Shown piece after piece: positions 1-8,776 of a stretch of 64,000 bases of DNA. Numbering within the stretch: the stretch's first letter is position 1; every line of letters begins with the position of its first letter. The position numbers were made by a program, and so were the translations under genes. Source of the DNA: Roseomonas fluvialis (GTDB lineage Bacteria; Pseudomonadota; Alphaproteobacteria; Acetobacterales; Acetobacteraceae). The notes under the pieces are model-generated. The model made no database searches, was not told the DNA's origin, and worked only from the letters and a program-made list of their open reading frames with translations. The stretch spans positions 3,373,001 through 3,437,000 of the forward strand of contig NZ_AP025637.1 of the NCBI RefSeq assembly GCF_022846615.1. The letters are read 5' to 3'.

Positions 1-816
1 CACAGCGAGGAGGATGGCCGCGGCCGCTTCCCCATCGCGGTGCCGCCGGAGGTCTTCGCGCTGCGCAAGGCGGCCGCCTTCCAGGCCTGGTACGAACACA
101 TGCCGCTGCGCCGCGCTGCACTGCCGCGCGGGCCAGACATCACCGCCTATCGACGGCTGGACTTCGGCAGCATGGCGCGGGTGAACGTGCTGGACACGCG
201 CCAGTTCCGCGACGACCAGCCCTGCCATGACGGCGTGCGGCCCGCCTGTGCCGATGCGGCGCGGCCGGAGGCGCAGATGCTCGGGCCCGCGCAGGAAACC
301 TGGCTTCTCGAAGGCCTGGCGGACAGCCCGGCGCGGTGGAACATCCTGGCCCAGCAGGTGCCCATGATGCGGCGCGTGCTGTCCGGCGGGGTCTCGATGG
401 ACAAGTGGGACGGCTATGCGGCGGCGCGCCAGCGGCTGCTGGACGGCATGGCGGCGCGGCGCACGGCAAACCCGGTGGTGCTGTCGGGCGACGTGCATGT
501 GGCGCTGGCGGCGACCCTCCGCGCGCGGCCCGAGGATGCGGCCAGCGCGCCGGTCGCGACGGAATTCACCGCGACATCGGCGACCAGCGCGGGGGACGGC
601 GTGGCGATGACGCCCGGTGGCGAGGAGCTACTGCGCCGCAACCCGGACATAACGCTGTTCGACGCACGGCGCGGCTATTGCGTGAGCGAGGCGACGGCCA
701 CGCGCATGACGACGGAGTTCGTGGCCCTGCCTTTCGTCACGCGCGAGGGCGCGCCGCGCGAGACGGCAGCGCGGCTGGTGGTGGAGGCCGGGCGCGCCGG
801 GGTGCAGCGCGTGTAG
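1..816 (+). CDS. PhoD-family alkaline phosphatase/phosphodiesterase, C-terminal part
   Basis: The reading frame is open from base 1, so this is the last 271 codons of a gene that starts outside the window; a GTG at base 40 is internal. The segment matches the C-terminal half of PhoD-type metallophosphatases: a helix with YEHMPLR (the usual Y-E-H-M-P-x-R block), an N-V-L-D-T-R-Q strand, and a metal-binding LSGDVHVA strand near the end of the catalytic domain. PhoD enzymes are normally exported by Tat and hydrolyse phosphomono- or diesters at the envelope using Fe and Ca; the signal peptide and most metal ligands lie upstream and cannot be checked. It ends 26 bp before a convergent gene. Confidence 0.85.
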   Translation, partial: HSEEDGRGRFPIAVPPEVFALRKAAAFQAWYEHMPLRRAALPRGPDITAYRRLDFGSMARVNVLDTRQFRDDQPCHDGVRPACADAARPEAQMLGPAQETWLLEGLADSPARWNILAQQVPMMRRVLSGGVSMDKWDGYAAARQRLLDGMAARRTANPVVLSGDVHVALAATLRARPEDAASAPVATEFTATSATSAGDGVAMTPGGEELLRRNPDITLFDARRGYCVSEATATRMTTEFVALPFVTREGAPRETAARLVVEAGRAGVQRV

Positions 817-841
817 CGCCGCGCCATGCCGGCGGCTGCCG

Positions 842-1651
842 CTACGACCCGACCTTCAGCGTGCTGGTCAGCCCGCGCAGGCAGGCCAGGATGGACAGCG
901 GCGTGATCTTGCCGGTGCGGGGGTTTTCTTCGCTGGGGACGTTCTCGATGGTCATGGTCAGGCGCGCCGCCGCGGCTTCGACGCGGATGGTGTGCTGGTT
1001 GCGGGTCTGCGCCGGGTCGGCCCAGATCTCGACCATGGTGCGCTCGGGGCCGATGCCGGCCAGCGCCAGCGCGGCGGCGACGTTGACGTTGGCGGGGAAG
1101 CCCTGCGCGGCGTCGAAGGCATTGCCCTTGAAGATGCGCGTGGGCGTGGTGATGGCCAGCACGTCGATGGCGTTCTGCTTGAGGTAGGGCGCGCCCTCCA
1201 GGCCGCGCGGCGGCTTGCGCGTTTCGATCGTGACGCTCTCGACCTCGCCCTCGGCGGCGGCGCGCACGGCATCGAGGCCGAGCAGCGCGCCTGTCGGGAC
1301 GATGATGCGCGCGCCGGTCGCCTTGGCGCGGTCCACCAGGTGCATGCGCGGCAGCAGCGCGCCGACCGAGGACGGTACGAAGATACGCCCGGCCTCGATG
1401 GCGGCGGTAGCGATGTCCTCGAAGGCAATGGCCGGGGCGGCTTCCACCACGACGTCGCAGGCGGCGAGCTCGGCGTTCGAGACCACCATGGGCGGCACCT
1501 TGAAGCCGCCGACATTGGCCTGCGCCTTCTTGAGGTCGCGCGCGGAAACGGCCGCGAGGCGCAGCCCCTGCACGCCGGCATCCAGCGCGCGCGCAAGGTG
1601 CAGGCCGATCGCGCCGAGCCCCGCGATGCCGACTGTCAGGTCCTGTGCCAT
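842..1651 (-). CDS. nadX: L-aspartate dehydrogenase-like NAD(P) oxidoreductase
   Basis: 269 residues. An N-terminal Rossmann fold opens with GIAGLGAIG (residues about 8-16), followed by a second domain of the aspartate dehydrogenase (DUF108) type with PANVNVAAALALAGIG and a final NQHTI strand. Members convert L-aspartate to iminoaspartate, or reduce oxaloacetate plus ammonia, and can feed NAD synthesis; some paralogues act in other amino-acid routes. The start is the ATG at 1651 because GGAGGCGCAT precedes it and the N-terminus then begins directly at the nucleotide-binding strand. No NAD biosynthesis genes are adjacent, so the physiological substrate is not certain. A small membrane protein gene lies 50 bp upstream on the same strand. 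Confidence 0.8.
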   Translation of the reverse strand: MAQDLTVGIAGLGAIGLHLARALDAGVQGLRLAAVSARDLKKAQANVGGFKVPPMVVSNAELAACDVVVEAAPAIAFEDIATAAIEAGRIFVPSSVGALLPRMHLVDRAKATGARIIVPTGALLGLDAVRAAAEGEVESVTIETRKPPRGLEGAPYLKQNAIDVLAITTPTRIFKGNAFDAAQGFPANVNVAAALALAGIGPERTMVEIWADPAQTRNQHTIRVEAAAARLTMTIENVPSEENPRTGKITPLSILACLRGLTSTLKVGS

Positions 1652-1701
1652 ATGCGCCTCCGTGAATTGCGGCGCGGCGGTAGCACGGCGGCGCGGCGCT
1701 G

Positions 1702-2019
1702 TCAGCGCGGGGCGCCATCCACGATGCGGCGCGACACGAAGGACGAGGCGGCGACGCCGAGCCACACCGCCGCGGTGACGAAGCGTGCGATGCGCCGGGC
1801 GGGGTCGTCCTCGAGCAGCGCGCCCATGCCGATATTCGCCGTCGCGATGAACACGCCGAGCCACAGGAACAGCGTGAGCTGACGGCGGTAGGCCACCCGG
1901 AATTCGTCGCGGGTGCCGCGGAAGCGCGGCCGGGTCCAGCCGCCGGCGACCTTCCGCGCCTCGATGGGCTGCCAGATGGTCAGCACGACGCCGCAGATCA
2001 GGGCGATCAGTTCCAGCAT
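1702..2019 (-). CDS. small membrane protein of unknown function
   Basis: 105 residues. The ATG at 2019 follows a strong ribosome site (GGAGGCCACC). Two hydrophobic stretches are visible, about residues 3-18 and 49-67, and a possible third at 80-93, separated by basic segments (RPRFRGTRDEF), so it is probably an inner-membrane protein with 2-3 helices. No family is recognised. It lies 50 bp upstream of the aspartate dehydrogenase-like gene and 56 bp downstream of cyanase, all on the minus strand, and may simply be read through with them. Confidence 0.6.
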   Translation of the reverse strand: MLELIALICGVVLTIWQPIEARKVAGGWTRPRFRGTRDEFRVAYRRQLTLFLWLGVFIATANIGMGALLEDDPARRIARFVTAAVWLGVAASSFVSRRIVDGAPR

Positions 2020-2075
2020 GGTGGCCTCCGCCGCGCATCACAGCATGGCGCGCGGCGGGCCTCCAGGGCAGGGCG

Positions 2076-2558
2076 TTATTCTTCCTTGAAGCCGTAGGCC
2101 GGGATGCCCTGCTCGGCGCCGTAGTACTTGTAGGGCAGGAACTTGCCGGTCATCTCGATCTTCACGCGGTCGCCCTTCTCGTGCGCCATGCGTTCGAAGT
2201 GGAAGTCGAAGTCGATGGCGGACATGATGCCGTCGCCGAATTCCTCCTCGATCAGCGCCTTCCAGGCCGGGCCGTTGACCATCACCATTTCGTAGAAGCG
2301 GTAGATCAGCGGGTCGGTCGGCGGCATCTGCGTGCCGCGATGGGGCACTTCGTTGAGCATGCGCTCCTCGACCTCGGTCAGGCCGAACAGCGTCGCGGCC
2401 TTCTTCGCCAGCGGCTTGACCAGCTTCATCTGGCCGAGCAGCGCGCCCACGATCATGGTCGGCGACATGCCGCCGATCTCGTCGCAGATGTGCTTCCAGG
2501 TCCAGTTCTTCTCGCGCTTGATGTCGAGGATCTTCTCCGTGAGTTGCGCACGGGTCAT
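2076..2558 (-). CDS. cynS: cyanate hydratase (cyanase)
   Basis: 160 residues, slightly longer than E. coli CynS (156). Cyanase decomposes cyanate with bicarbonate to ammonia and CO2. The N-terminal helical domain and the C-terminal catalytic domain are complete. The catalytic triad known from E. coli (Arg96, Glu99, Ser122) appears with identical spacing as Arg87, Glu90 and Ser113 in IYRFYEM and GIMSAID. The start is clear: AAGGAGAG precedes the ATG by a few bases. It is the last gene of a minus-strand set with binding protein, permease and ATPase, 28 bp after the ATPase gene, which points to cyanate uptake and detoxification or use as nitrogen source. Confidence 0.96.
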   Translation of the reverse strand: MTRAQLTEKILDIKREKNWTWKHICDEIGGMSPTMIVGALLGQMKLVKPLAKKAATLFGLTEVEERMLNEVPHRGTQMPPTDPLIYRFYEMVMVNGPAWKALIEEEFGDGIMSAIDFDFHFERMAHEKGDRVKIEMTGKFLPYKYYGAEQGIPAYGFKEE

Positions 2559-2586
2559 GGCGTTCTCTCCTTGTGTGAAGGGTCGT

Positions 2587-3447
2587 CTATTCGGCGGCGA
2601 GCGGCGGCGGTTCGGCCACCGCGGGGGTGACTTCCGGCACGCCGCGCGGCGACCAGCCTGGCGGGGGCGCCTTGGCGTCGAACGCCTTCGATCGCGTGAT
2701 CAGGAAGTCGAGCACGTGGTCGCGCAGCGCGTGGTAGCCGGGCATGTGGTGCAGGGTCGCGCGCGTGCGCGGCTTGGGCAGGGTGTTCACCACCACCTCG
2801 GCGATGCGCGCGCCGGGGCCGTTGGACATCAGCAGGATGCGGTCGGCCAGCAGGATCGCCTCGTCCACGTCATGCGTGATCATGAAGGCGGTCTGCTGGG
2901 TTTCGGTCACCAGCCGCGCGACCTCGTCCTGCAGCGACCCGCGCGTGAGCGCATCGAGCGCGCTGAAGGGCTCGTCCATCAGCAGCATCTTCGGGTTCAA
3001 CGCCAGCGCGCGGGCGATGCCCACGCGTTGCTTCATGCCCCCTGAGAGTTCCGCCGGCTTGCGGTCGGCGGCATGGGTCAGGCCGACGCGCCTCAGCGCC
3101 TCGCGCGCCGCCGCGTCGCACTTGCCGCGCGACCAGTCGCGATGGCGGCAGGACAGCGCGAAGGCGACGTTCCCGGCGGCCGTCATCCAGGGCATCAGCG
3201 CATGGCCCTGGAAAATCACGGCGCGGTCGAGCGAGGGGCCGGAGATCTCGGTCCCGTCGACGATCACCGCGCCCTCGTCGGGGGTTTCCAGCCCCGCGAG
3301 AATGTTCAGGATGGTGGTCTTGCCGCAGCCTGAATGGCCGACCAGACAGACGAATTCACCGCGCGCCACGCCGAACCAGACATCCTCGAAGATGGTGGTG
3401 GGGCCGTAGCGCCGGGCGATGCCCTCCACGCTGACGTAGGTGGTCAT
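2587..3447 (-). CDS. cyanate/nitrate-type ABC transporter ATP-binding protein
   Basis: 286 residues, the ATPase of the NrtD/CynD/SsuB branch. Walker A is GHSGCGKTT, the signature is LSGGMKQRV and Walker B is MLLMDEPFSALD, followed by the H-loop in MITHDVDEA. The start at 3447 is preferred over an upstream in-frame ATG at 3474 because it leaves a 4-bp gap to the permease gene and gives the usual N-terminus (VSVEGIARRYG). The C-terminus is about 40 residues longer than the core domain, ending in a proline-rich tail. It couples ATP hydrolysis to import of an anion; the downstream cyanase makes cyanate the most likely cargo, though nitrate or sulfonates cannot be excluded from sequence. Confidence 0.9.
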   Translation of the reverse strand: MTTYVSVEGIARRYGPTTIFEDVWFGVARGEFVCLVGHSGCGKTTILNILAGLETPDEGAVIVDGTEISGPSLDRAVIFQGHALMPWMTAAGNVAFALSCRHRDWSRGKCDAAAREALRRVGLTHAADRKPAELSGGMKQRVGIARALALNPKMLLMDEPFSALDALTRGSLQDEVARLVTETQQTAFMITHDVDEAILLADRILLMSNGPGARIAEVVVNTLPKPRTRATLHHMPGYHALRDHVLDFLITRSKAFDAKAPPPGWSPRGVPEVTPAVAEPPPLAAE

Positions 3448-3451
3448 GGCG

Positions 3452-4300
3452 CTACTCCCGCCACGCCACGGCATGCGCGACCAGCCCGAGCAGCCGGTCC
3501 AGCAGCAGCCCCACCACGCCGATCATCAGGATGGCGATGACGATGTCGGCGATCGACAGGTTGTTCCACTGGTTCCAGACCCAGTAGCCGATGCCCGTGC
3601 CGCCGACCAACATCTCCGCCGCCACGATCACCAGCCAGGCGATGCCGATGGAGATGCGCATCCCGGTCACGATCGTGGGCGCGGCCGCGGGCAGGATGAC
3701 GCGGATCGCGGTCTTCGAGGTGCCCGCTTCCAGCGTGCGCGCCACGTTCAGCCATTCGCGGCGCACCGACGCCACGCCGAAGGCGGTGTTCAGCAGCATC
3801 GGCCAGATCGAGCAGATGAAGATCACGAAGATCGACGAGATCGCGCTGTCCTTGATGGTGTAGAGCGCCAACGGCATCCACGCCAAAGGCGAGACCGGCC
3901 GCAGCACCTGGATGAAGGGGTTCAGCGCGGCGTTGAGCAGTGGTGACATGCCGATCAGGAAGCCCAGGGGGATCGCCACGATCGCGGCCAGCGCGAAGCC
4001 GGCGCCGACGCGCAGCAGCGAATAGGCGATCTGCACGCCAATCCCCTGGTCGTTGGTGCCGCGTACGTAGAAGGGGTCGGCCAGCAATTCGACCAGGCGC
4101 TTGCCGATCGCCGACGGCCCGGGCATCGGCGTGGTGCCGCCCTGCGCCGCCGCCTGGCCGAGCAGCGCGGCGTATTCAGGGTCCACCGCCGCCCCGCTGC
4201 CGGCGACCGGCAGCACGGCGTATTCCCAGGCCATCAGCAGCACGGCCAGGATCAGCAGCGAGACGCTCGCCGCCCGCCAGAAGGGAACCTTGGCTGCCAT
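3452..4300 (-). CDS. cyanate/nitrate-type ABC transporter permease
   Basis: 282 residues, an NrtB/CynB/SsuC-type inner-membrane permease. A single N-terminal helix (residues about 10-28) is followed by a periplasmic stretch and five hydrophobic segments. The cytoplasmic coupling loop is the region after LEAGTSKTAIRVILPAAAP, i.e. the EAA motif with the usual conserved glycine and proline. It sits between the binding-protein gene (3 bp gap) and the ATPase gene (4 bp gap), so the three are almost certainly cotranscribed and translated together. Confidence 0.9.
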   Translation of the reverse strand: MAAKVPFWRAASVSLLILAVLLMAWEYAVLPVAGSGAAVDPEYAALLGQAAAQGGTTPMPGPSAIGKRLVELLADPFYVRGTNDQGIGVQIAYSLLRVGAGFALAAIVAIPLGFLIGMSPLLNAALNPFIQVLRPVSPLAWMPLALYTIKDSAISSIFVIFICSIWPMLLNTAFGVASVRREWLNVARTLEAGTSKTAIRVILPAAAPTIVTGMRISIGIAWLVIVAAEMLVGGTGIGYWVWNQWNNLSIADIVIAILMIGVVGLLLDRLLGLVAHAVAWRE

Positions 4301-4303
4301 GGA

Positions 4304-5668
4304 TCAGGTGCGGATCGCGCGTTCGGTCCAGGCCGCCGGGTTCGCCGGGTCGAAGGGCTTGCCCATGATAGTCTCGATGCGCATCGGGCTGGCGGGAACG
4401 GGCAGGCCCTGGTCGCGCATCGCGCGCCCGGCATCGAGGGCGAGAAACACCTGCTCGGCCACCTGGGCGTAGTCGACATCGCGCTGCAACTGACCCCAGC
4501 GGCGCATCTGCGTCATGATCCAGATCGCCATGGAATGCCACGGGAAGGGGTCGAAGCCGATGCGGTCGGGCACGCGCTGCACGCGGCCCAGGCCATCGGC
4601 GAAGGTGCCGGTCAGCACCTGCTCGACAACCGTGGGCGGCTGGTTGAGGTAGTTCTGCCCGGCGATCGCCTGCGCCACCTCGCGCCGGTTCTCGGGCTTG
4701 TTGGAATAGGCGGTTGCCTCGACGATTGACCGCATCAGCGCCGCGAAGGTGTTGGGCGTATCGGTGATCATGGCGCGCGGCACGGCGAAGGCGCAGCACG
4801 GATGCCCGTCCCACAATTCCTTGGTCAGGATGTGGATGAAGCCGACGCCGTCGAACACCGCGCGCTGGTTGAACGGATCGGGGCCGAGGAAGCCGTCGAT
4901 GTTGTCGGCGCGCAGATTGGCGACCATCTCGGGCGGCGGCACGGACCGGATCTGCACGTCGCGGTCGGGGTCGATCCCGTTCTCCGCCAGGTAGTGGCGC
5001 AGCAGGTAGTTGTGCATCGAGAAGTCGAAGGGCACGGCAAAGCGGAAGCCCTTCCAGTCGCGCGGGTTGCGCTTCTCGCGATGCTTGGTCGCCAGCGTGA
5101 TGGCCTGGCCGTTGATGTTCTCGATCGCCGCCACCGCGAAGGGCTGCGGCTGGCCGACACCGACGCCGAGCGACATCGCCACGGGCATCGGGGCCAGCAT
5201 GTGCGCCGCATCGTATTCGCGCGCGATGGCGCGGTCGCGGATCACCGCCCAGCCGGCCGTGCGGATGACCTCCACGTTCAGCCCGTGGCGCGAATAGAAG
5301 TTCATCGGATGCGCCATGATGATTGGCGTGGCGCAGGTGATCGGGATGAAGCCGATCTTGAGGTCGCGCTTCTCCGGCGCGCCGGTCGCCTGCGCCATCG
5401 CCTCGCGCGCGGTCGCCAGCGGGAAAACGCTCTCGATCGCCGCCACCAGCGTGCCGGCGCCGAACAGGCGCAGCATGGCGCGGCGCGTCGCATCTTCGGG
5501 GAAGACGGCCTTCATCACCGCGAGTTCGGCGGCTTCGCCCAGCGCGCCGGTGCCGTCGGCGGGCGCGTTGGCGGCGTCGCAGGCGAGGCCAGGTGCATGC
5601 ACGGCGCCGCAGCCGCATGCGTCGAGCCGTGACTCGGCCGAGAAGGGATTGCTGAAGATACGCGCCAT
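4304..5668 (-). CDS. NrtA/CynA-type ABC substrate-binding protein with Tat signal
   Basis: 454 residues. The mature part matches the NrtA/CmpA/CynA family of anion-binding proteins (KIGFIPITCATPIIMAHP, then a NrtA-like GWAVIRDRAIAREYDAAHML segment). Export is probably by Tat: TRRAMLRLFG with a following hydrophobic stretch lies at residues 61-80. Unusually this signal follows a 60-residue leader that carries three cysteines (18, 20, 30) and a histidine (24). The ATG at 5668 is preceded by GGGAGGCCACC; no later start would retain the twin arginines with a good ribosome site. First gene of the cyanate operon, transcribed away from the helicase across a 222-bp gap that contains an AT-rich stretch at about 5775-5812, a likely promoter zone. 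Confidence 0.88.
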   Translation of the reverse strand: MARIFSNPFSAESRLDACGCGAVHAPGLACDAANAPADGTGALGEAAELAVMKAVFPEDATRRAMLRLFGAGTLVAAIESVFPLATAREAMAQATGAPEKRDLKIGFIPITCATPIIMAHPMNFYSRHGLNVEVIRTAGWAVIRDRAIAREYDAAHMLAPMPVAMSLGVGVGQPQPFAVAAIENINGQAITLATKHREKRNPRDWKGFRFAVPFDFSMHNYLLRHYLAENGIDPDRDVQIRSVPPPEMVANLRADNIDGFLGPDPFNQRAVFDGVGFIHILTKELWDGHPCCAFAVPRAMITDTPNTFAALMRSIVEATAYSNKPENRREVAQAIAGQNYLNQPPTVVEQVLTGTFADGLGRVQRVPDRIGFDPFPWHSMAIWIMTQMRRWGQLQRDVDYAQVAEQVFLALDAGRAMRDQGLPVPASPMRIETIMGKPFDPANPAAWTERAIRT

Positions 5669-5890
5669 GGTGGCCTCCCGGTGACGCGGCCGATCTGGCC
5701 GTTGCCCCGGCGGGAGCAAGGGCCGTGCCGCCTACCGAATCGCCAGCCGCGCCCGGGCGTGACCGGCTCGTGGCTTTGTCGTTGTGCGTTTTGCTTAATT
5801 TTTGCGCATTTAGGTGGTGCGGCAGCCACCCGGCTTGACGCCGCGCGGCAGCAGGCACACCACACGCCCCGCTTCCGGACCCCCTGCCCC

Positions 5891-7654
5891 ATGTCTTTCG
5901 ATACCCTGCCCGCGCCGCTGCTGGCTGCGCTCTCCGCCCGCGGCTATGCCCAGCCCACCCCCGTCCAGGCTGCCGTGCTGCAGCCGGAGGCCGCCGGGCG
6001 CGACCTGCTGGTCTCGGCCCAGACCGGGTCCGGCAAGACCGTCGCCTATGGCCTGGCCCTGGCACCCGAGCTGATCGGCGAGGCCCCGCGCCTGCCGCCG
6101 GCCGGCGCCCCGCTGGCGCTGGTGGTCGCACCCACGCGCGAACTGGCCTTGCAGGTGAAGGCGGAACTGACCTGGCTCTTCGCCCCGGCCGGCGGGCGGG
6201 TCGTCTCCTGCGTCGGCGGCATGGACCCCGTGGCGGAACGCCGGCTGCTCTCCCAGGGCACGCACATCGTGGTCGGCACGCCCGGGCGCCTGCGCGACCA
6301 CCTGGAGCGCGGCAACCTGGCCCCGGCCGCGCTGCGCGCCGTGGTGCTGGACGAGGCGGACGAGATGCTCGACCTCGGCTTCAAGGAGGAGTTGGAGGCG
6401 ATCCTCGAGGAGACGCCGGCCGAACGCCGCACGCTGATGTTCTCGGCCACCGTGCCGCGCGGCATCGCCGCACTTGCCAAGGGCTACCAGCGCGACGCGC
6501 TGCGCATCGAGGTGGCGTCCGAAGGTGGCCAGCATGGCGACATCGACTACCGCGCCGCCGTCGTCGCACCGCACGAGATCGAGCGTGCCGTGGTGAATAT
6601 CCTTCGCCTCGAGGATGCGCGCATTGCCATGGTGTTCTGCGCGACCCGCGCGACGGTGACGCGGCTGCAGGGCAACCTGTCGGAACGCGGCTTCTCGACC
6701 GTGGCGCTGTCGGGCGAACTCTCGCAGGCCGAACGCAATCGCGCCCTGCAGAGCCTGCGCGACGGCCGTGCGCGCGTGTGTGTCGCGACCGACGTCGCGG
6801 CGCGCGGCATCGACCTGCCGGACCTCGGCCTGGTGATCCATGCCGAATTGCCGCGTGACCCGGAGACGCTGCTGCACCGGTCGGGGCGCACCGGGCGGGC
6901 CGGGCGGAAGGGCGTGTCGGTGCTGCTGGTGCCTCATACGCGGCGCGGGCTGGCGCAGCGGCTGCTGGGCGCGGCGCGGGTGACCGCGACCTGGGCGCCG
7001 GCGCCCTCGGCCGAGGCAATCCGCGCGCGCGATGCGGAGCGGTTGTCGGCCCAGGTGGTCGCGCTGGCCGCCGAGGAACCGGCCGAGGAAGACCTGGCCG
7101 TCGCGCAGGCGCTGCTGGCCGACCCCGCCCTGGCCGAGGGCGGCGCGCAGGCGTTGGCCGCCGCGCTGGTGCGCGTGCTGCGCGCACCCCTGCCCGCGCC
7201 CGAGGAACTGACCGAGTTCAACGACCGCCCCGCGGTGCGCGACCGCCGTGACGCGACGCCGCGCACGGCGCATGACGGCGCGCGCGAAGCCCCGCCGAAC
7301 CGCGAGCCCGGCGGCCAGGAAGGCATCTGGTTCCGCATGGATGTGGGTCGCAACGGCAATGCCGACCCGCGCTGGTTGCTGCCCTTCCTGTGCCGGCGCG
7401 GCCACGTCACGCGCCAGGAGATCGGGCGCATCCGCATCCTGGGCCGCGAGACGCAGTTCGAGGTCGCCCCCTATGCCGCCGCCCGCTTCGCCGCCGCGGC
7501 GCGCCGCGCCGAGGGCGAGGACGCGCACATCAAGGTCGAACCCATGCAGCCGGTGAAGGGCCCGCCGCGCCTGTCGCGCCGGCCCGAGGCGGCGCGGGCG
7601 GGCGCGGGCCGCAGCGATGCCGGCCCGCGCCCGGCGCCGAAACGTCGGCCCTGA
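5891..7654 (+). CDS. DEAD-box RNA helicase with DbpA-like RNA-binding domain
   Basis: 587 residues. All core motifs are present: Q motif GYAQPTPVQ (residues 18-26), Walker A AQTGSGKT (43-50), PTRELALQ, TPGRL, DEAD (154-157), SAT, ATDVAARGID and HRSGRTGRAGR. The tail contains, at about residues 478-553, a DbpA/CsdA-type RNA-binding fold (WFRMDVGRNGNADPRWLLPF, then IGRIRI), so it resembles DeaD/CsdA enzymes that remodel rRNA and mRNA structure, often in the cold. The ATG at 5891 starts the conserved region; the frame is open upstream to 5681 but that part is not family-like. No clear ribosome site is seen. The AT-rich tract about 80 bp upstream is the likely promoter or leader. Confidence 0.93.
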   Translation: MSFDTLPAPLLAALSARGYAQPTPVQAAVLQPEAAGRDLLVSAQTGSGKTVAYGLALAPELIGEAPRLPPAGAPLALVVAPTRELALQVKAELTWLFAPAGGRVVSCVGGMDPVAERRLLSQGTHIVVGTPGRLRDHLERGNLAPAALRAVVLDEADEMLDLGFKEELEAILEETPAERRTLMFSATVPRGIAALAKGYQRDALRIEVASEGGQHGDIDYRAAVVAPHEIERAVVNILRLEDARIAMVFCATRATVTRLQGNLSERGFSTVALSGELSQAERNRALQSLRDGRARVCVATDVAARGIDLPDLGLVIHAELPRDPETLLHRSGRTGRAGRKGVSVLLVPHTRRGLAQRLLGAARVTATWAPAPSAEAIRARDAERLSAQVVALAAEEPAEEDLAVAQALLADPALAEGGAQALAAALVRVLRAPLPAPEELTEFNDRPAVRDRRDATPRTAHDGAREAPPNREPGGQEGIWFRMDVGRNGNADPRWLLPFLCRRGHVTRQEIGRIRILGRETQFEVAPYAAARFAAAARRAEGEDAHIKVEPMQPVKGPPRLSRRPEAARAGAGRSDAGPRPAPKRRP

Positions 7655-7708
7655 CGAACCGGACCGCGGCAGCGCGCAGGACGCGCGCCGCGCCGGCATT
7701 GCGGTACG

Positions 7709-8494
7709 CTAGACGACCGGCGAGGACCCGCCATCCACGTTGATGGCCGTGCCCGTCACGTAGCCGCCCATGTCGGAGGCCAGCAGCAGCGCCATGGCCG
7801 CGAATTCCTCGGCCTTGCCGATGCGCCCGAGCGGCACCGGCTTGCCCTGTTCGGCCTTCCATTCTTCCCAGGAGATGTTGCGCTTCTCCTGCGCGTGGCG
7901 GCGCACCCACTGGTCGCTCTCGATGATGCCGACCAGCATGGCGTTCACCAGCACGTTGTGGGGGGCGAACTCGTTCGCCAGCGCCTTGGTCAGCGCCATG
8001 CCGGCGGCGCGCGAGACGGAGGTCGGCGTGCTGGTCGCCTTGGGCGCCTTCGCGCCGATGTTCAGCACATTGATGATGCGGCCCCATTTCCGGTCGCGCA
8101 TGCCGGGCAGCACGTGGCGGCACAGCCGAACGGCCGCGAACAGCTTGAGGTCCAGGTCGTCCTGCCAGAGCGCGTCCGACACGTCGAGGAACGGGCCCCG
8201 CTGGGAGGTGCCGGCATTGTTCACCAGGATGTCGACCTGGCCGAGCGCGCGCACGGCGCCGTTATAGGCCTGCTCGCAGCCTTCCACCGTGCGGATGTCG
8301 CAGGCTATGGCGACGACCTTGGCGGTCGGCGCGGCTTCGCGGATTTCGGCCTCGCCACGCGCCAGCGCCTCGGCACCACGGGCGACCAGGGCCACGTTGC
8401 CGCCGGCCTGGGCGAAGGCTTTGCCCATCGCGAGGCCGAGGCCCTTCGACCCGCCGGTGATGAGCGCGCTTCGCCCGTTCAGTGAAAGCTGCAT
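7709..8494 (-). CDS. SDR-family protein with replaced catalytic residues
   Basis: 261 residues with the short-chain dehydrogenase fold: the nucleotide-binding TGGSKGLG (13-20), the NNAG motif (92-95), and a C-terminal YVTGTAINVDGG strand typical of FabG-like members. However, the position of the catalytic YxxxK reads T158-S-V-S-R162, and the usual active-site serine position carries Asn145. Cofactor binding is therefore expected but classical SDR proton-transfer chemistry is not. The DNA there is unambiguous in frame. The ATG at 8494 follows GGGGGAAA. It converges with the helicase (54 bp gap) and is 71 bp downstream of tRNA-His on the same strand. Substrate unknown. Confidence 0.85.
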   Translation of the reverse strand: MQLSLNGRSALITGGSKGLGLAMGKAFAQAGGNVALVARGAEALARGEAEIREAAPTAKVVAIACDIRTVEGCEQAYNGAVRALGQVDILVNNAGTSQRGPFLDVSDALWQDDLDLKLFAAVRLCRHVLPGMRDRKWGRIINVLNIGAKAPKATSTPTSVSRAAGMALTKALANEFAPHNVLVNAMLVGIIESDQWVRRHAQEKRNISWEEWKAEQGKPVPLGRIGKAEEFAAMALLLASDMGGYVTGTAINVDGGSSPVV

Positions 8495-8565
8495 GGATGT
8501 TTCCCCCGTGGATGCACGGCGCATCCTGACCGGAACGCCGGCGCGCGCAAGCAAGGGGGAAAGGG

Positions 8566-8642
8566 TGGGGCGACCAACGGGACTCGAACCCGTGACATCC
8601 AAGACCACAACCTGGCGCTCTACCAACTGAGCTATGGCCGCC
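8566..8642 (-). tRNA. tRNA-His (anticodon GTG)
   Basis: Reading the minus strand from 8642, a full cloverleaf folds. The acceptor stem GCGGCCA pairs with TGGTCGC, with an additional encoded G at position -1 opposite discriminator C73, the hallmark of tRNA-His. The D arm is GCTCAGTTGGTAGAGC, the anticodon stem CCAGG/CTTGG has loop TTGTGGT (anticodon GTG), and the T arm is ACGGG-TTCGAGT-CCCGT. The CCA end is encoded at 8568-8566. Decodes CAC and CAU histidine codons. Confidence 0.97.
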
Positions 8643-8776
8643 ACCGAGGGGGCGGGGAATAGGGCCGCAGGGCCTGTTCCGTCAACCGCGCCCGTGCGTG
8701 CATGGCTGCCCTGCGCCATCACCATTGCCGCGCGTTGATGCAGCGCAACATCATGGGGTCGACACGGAGACTGCCC

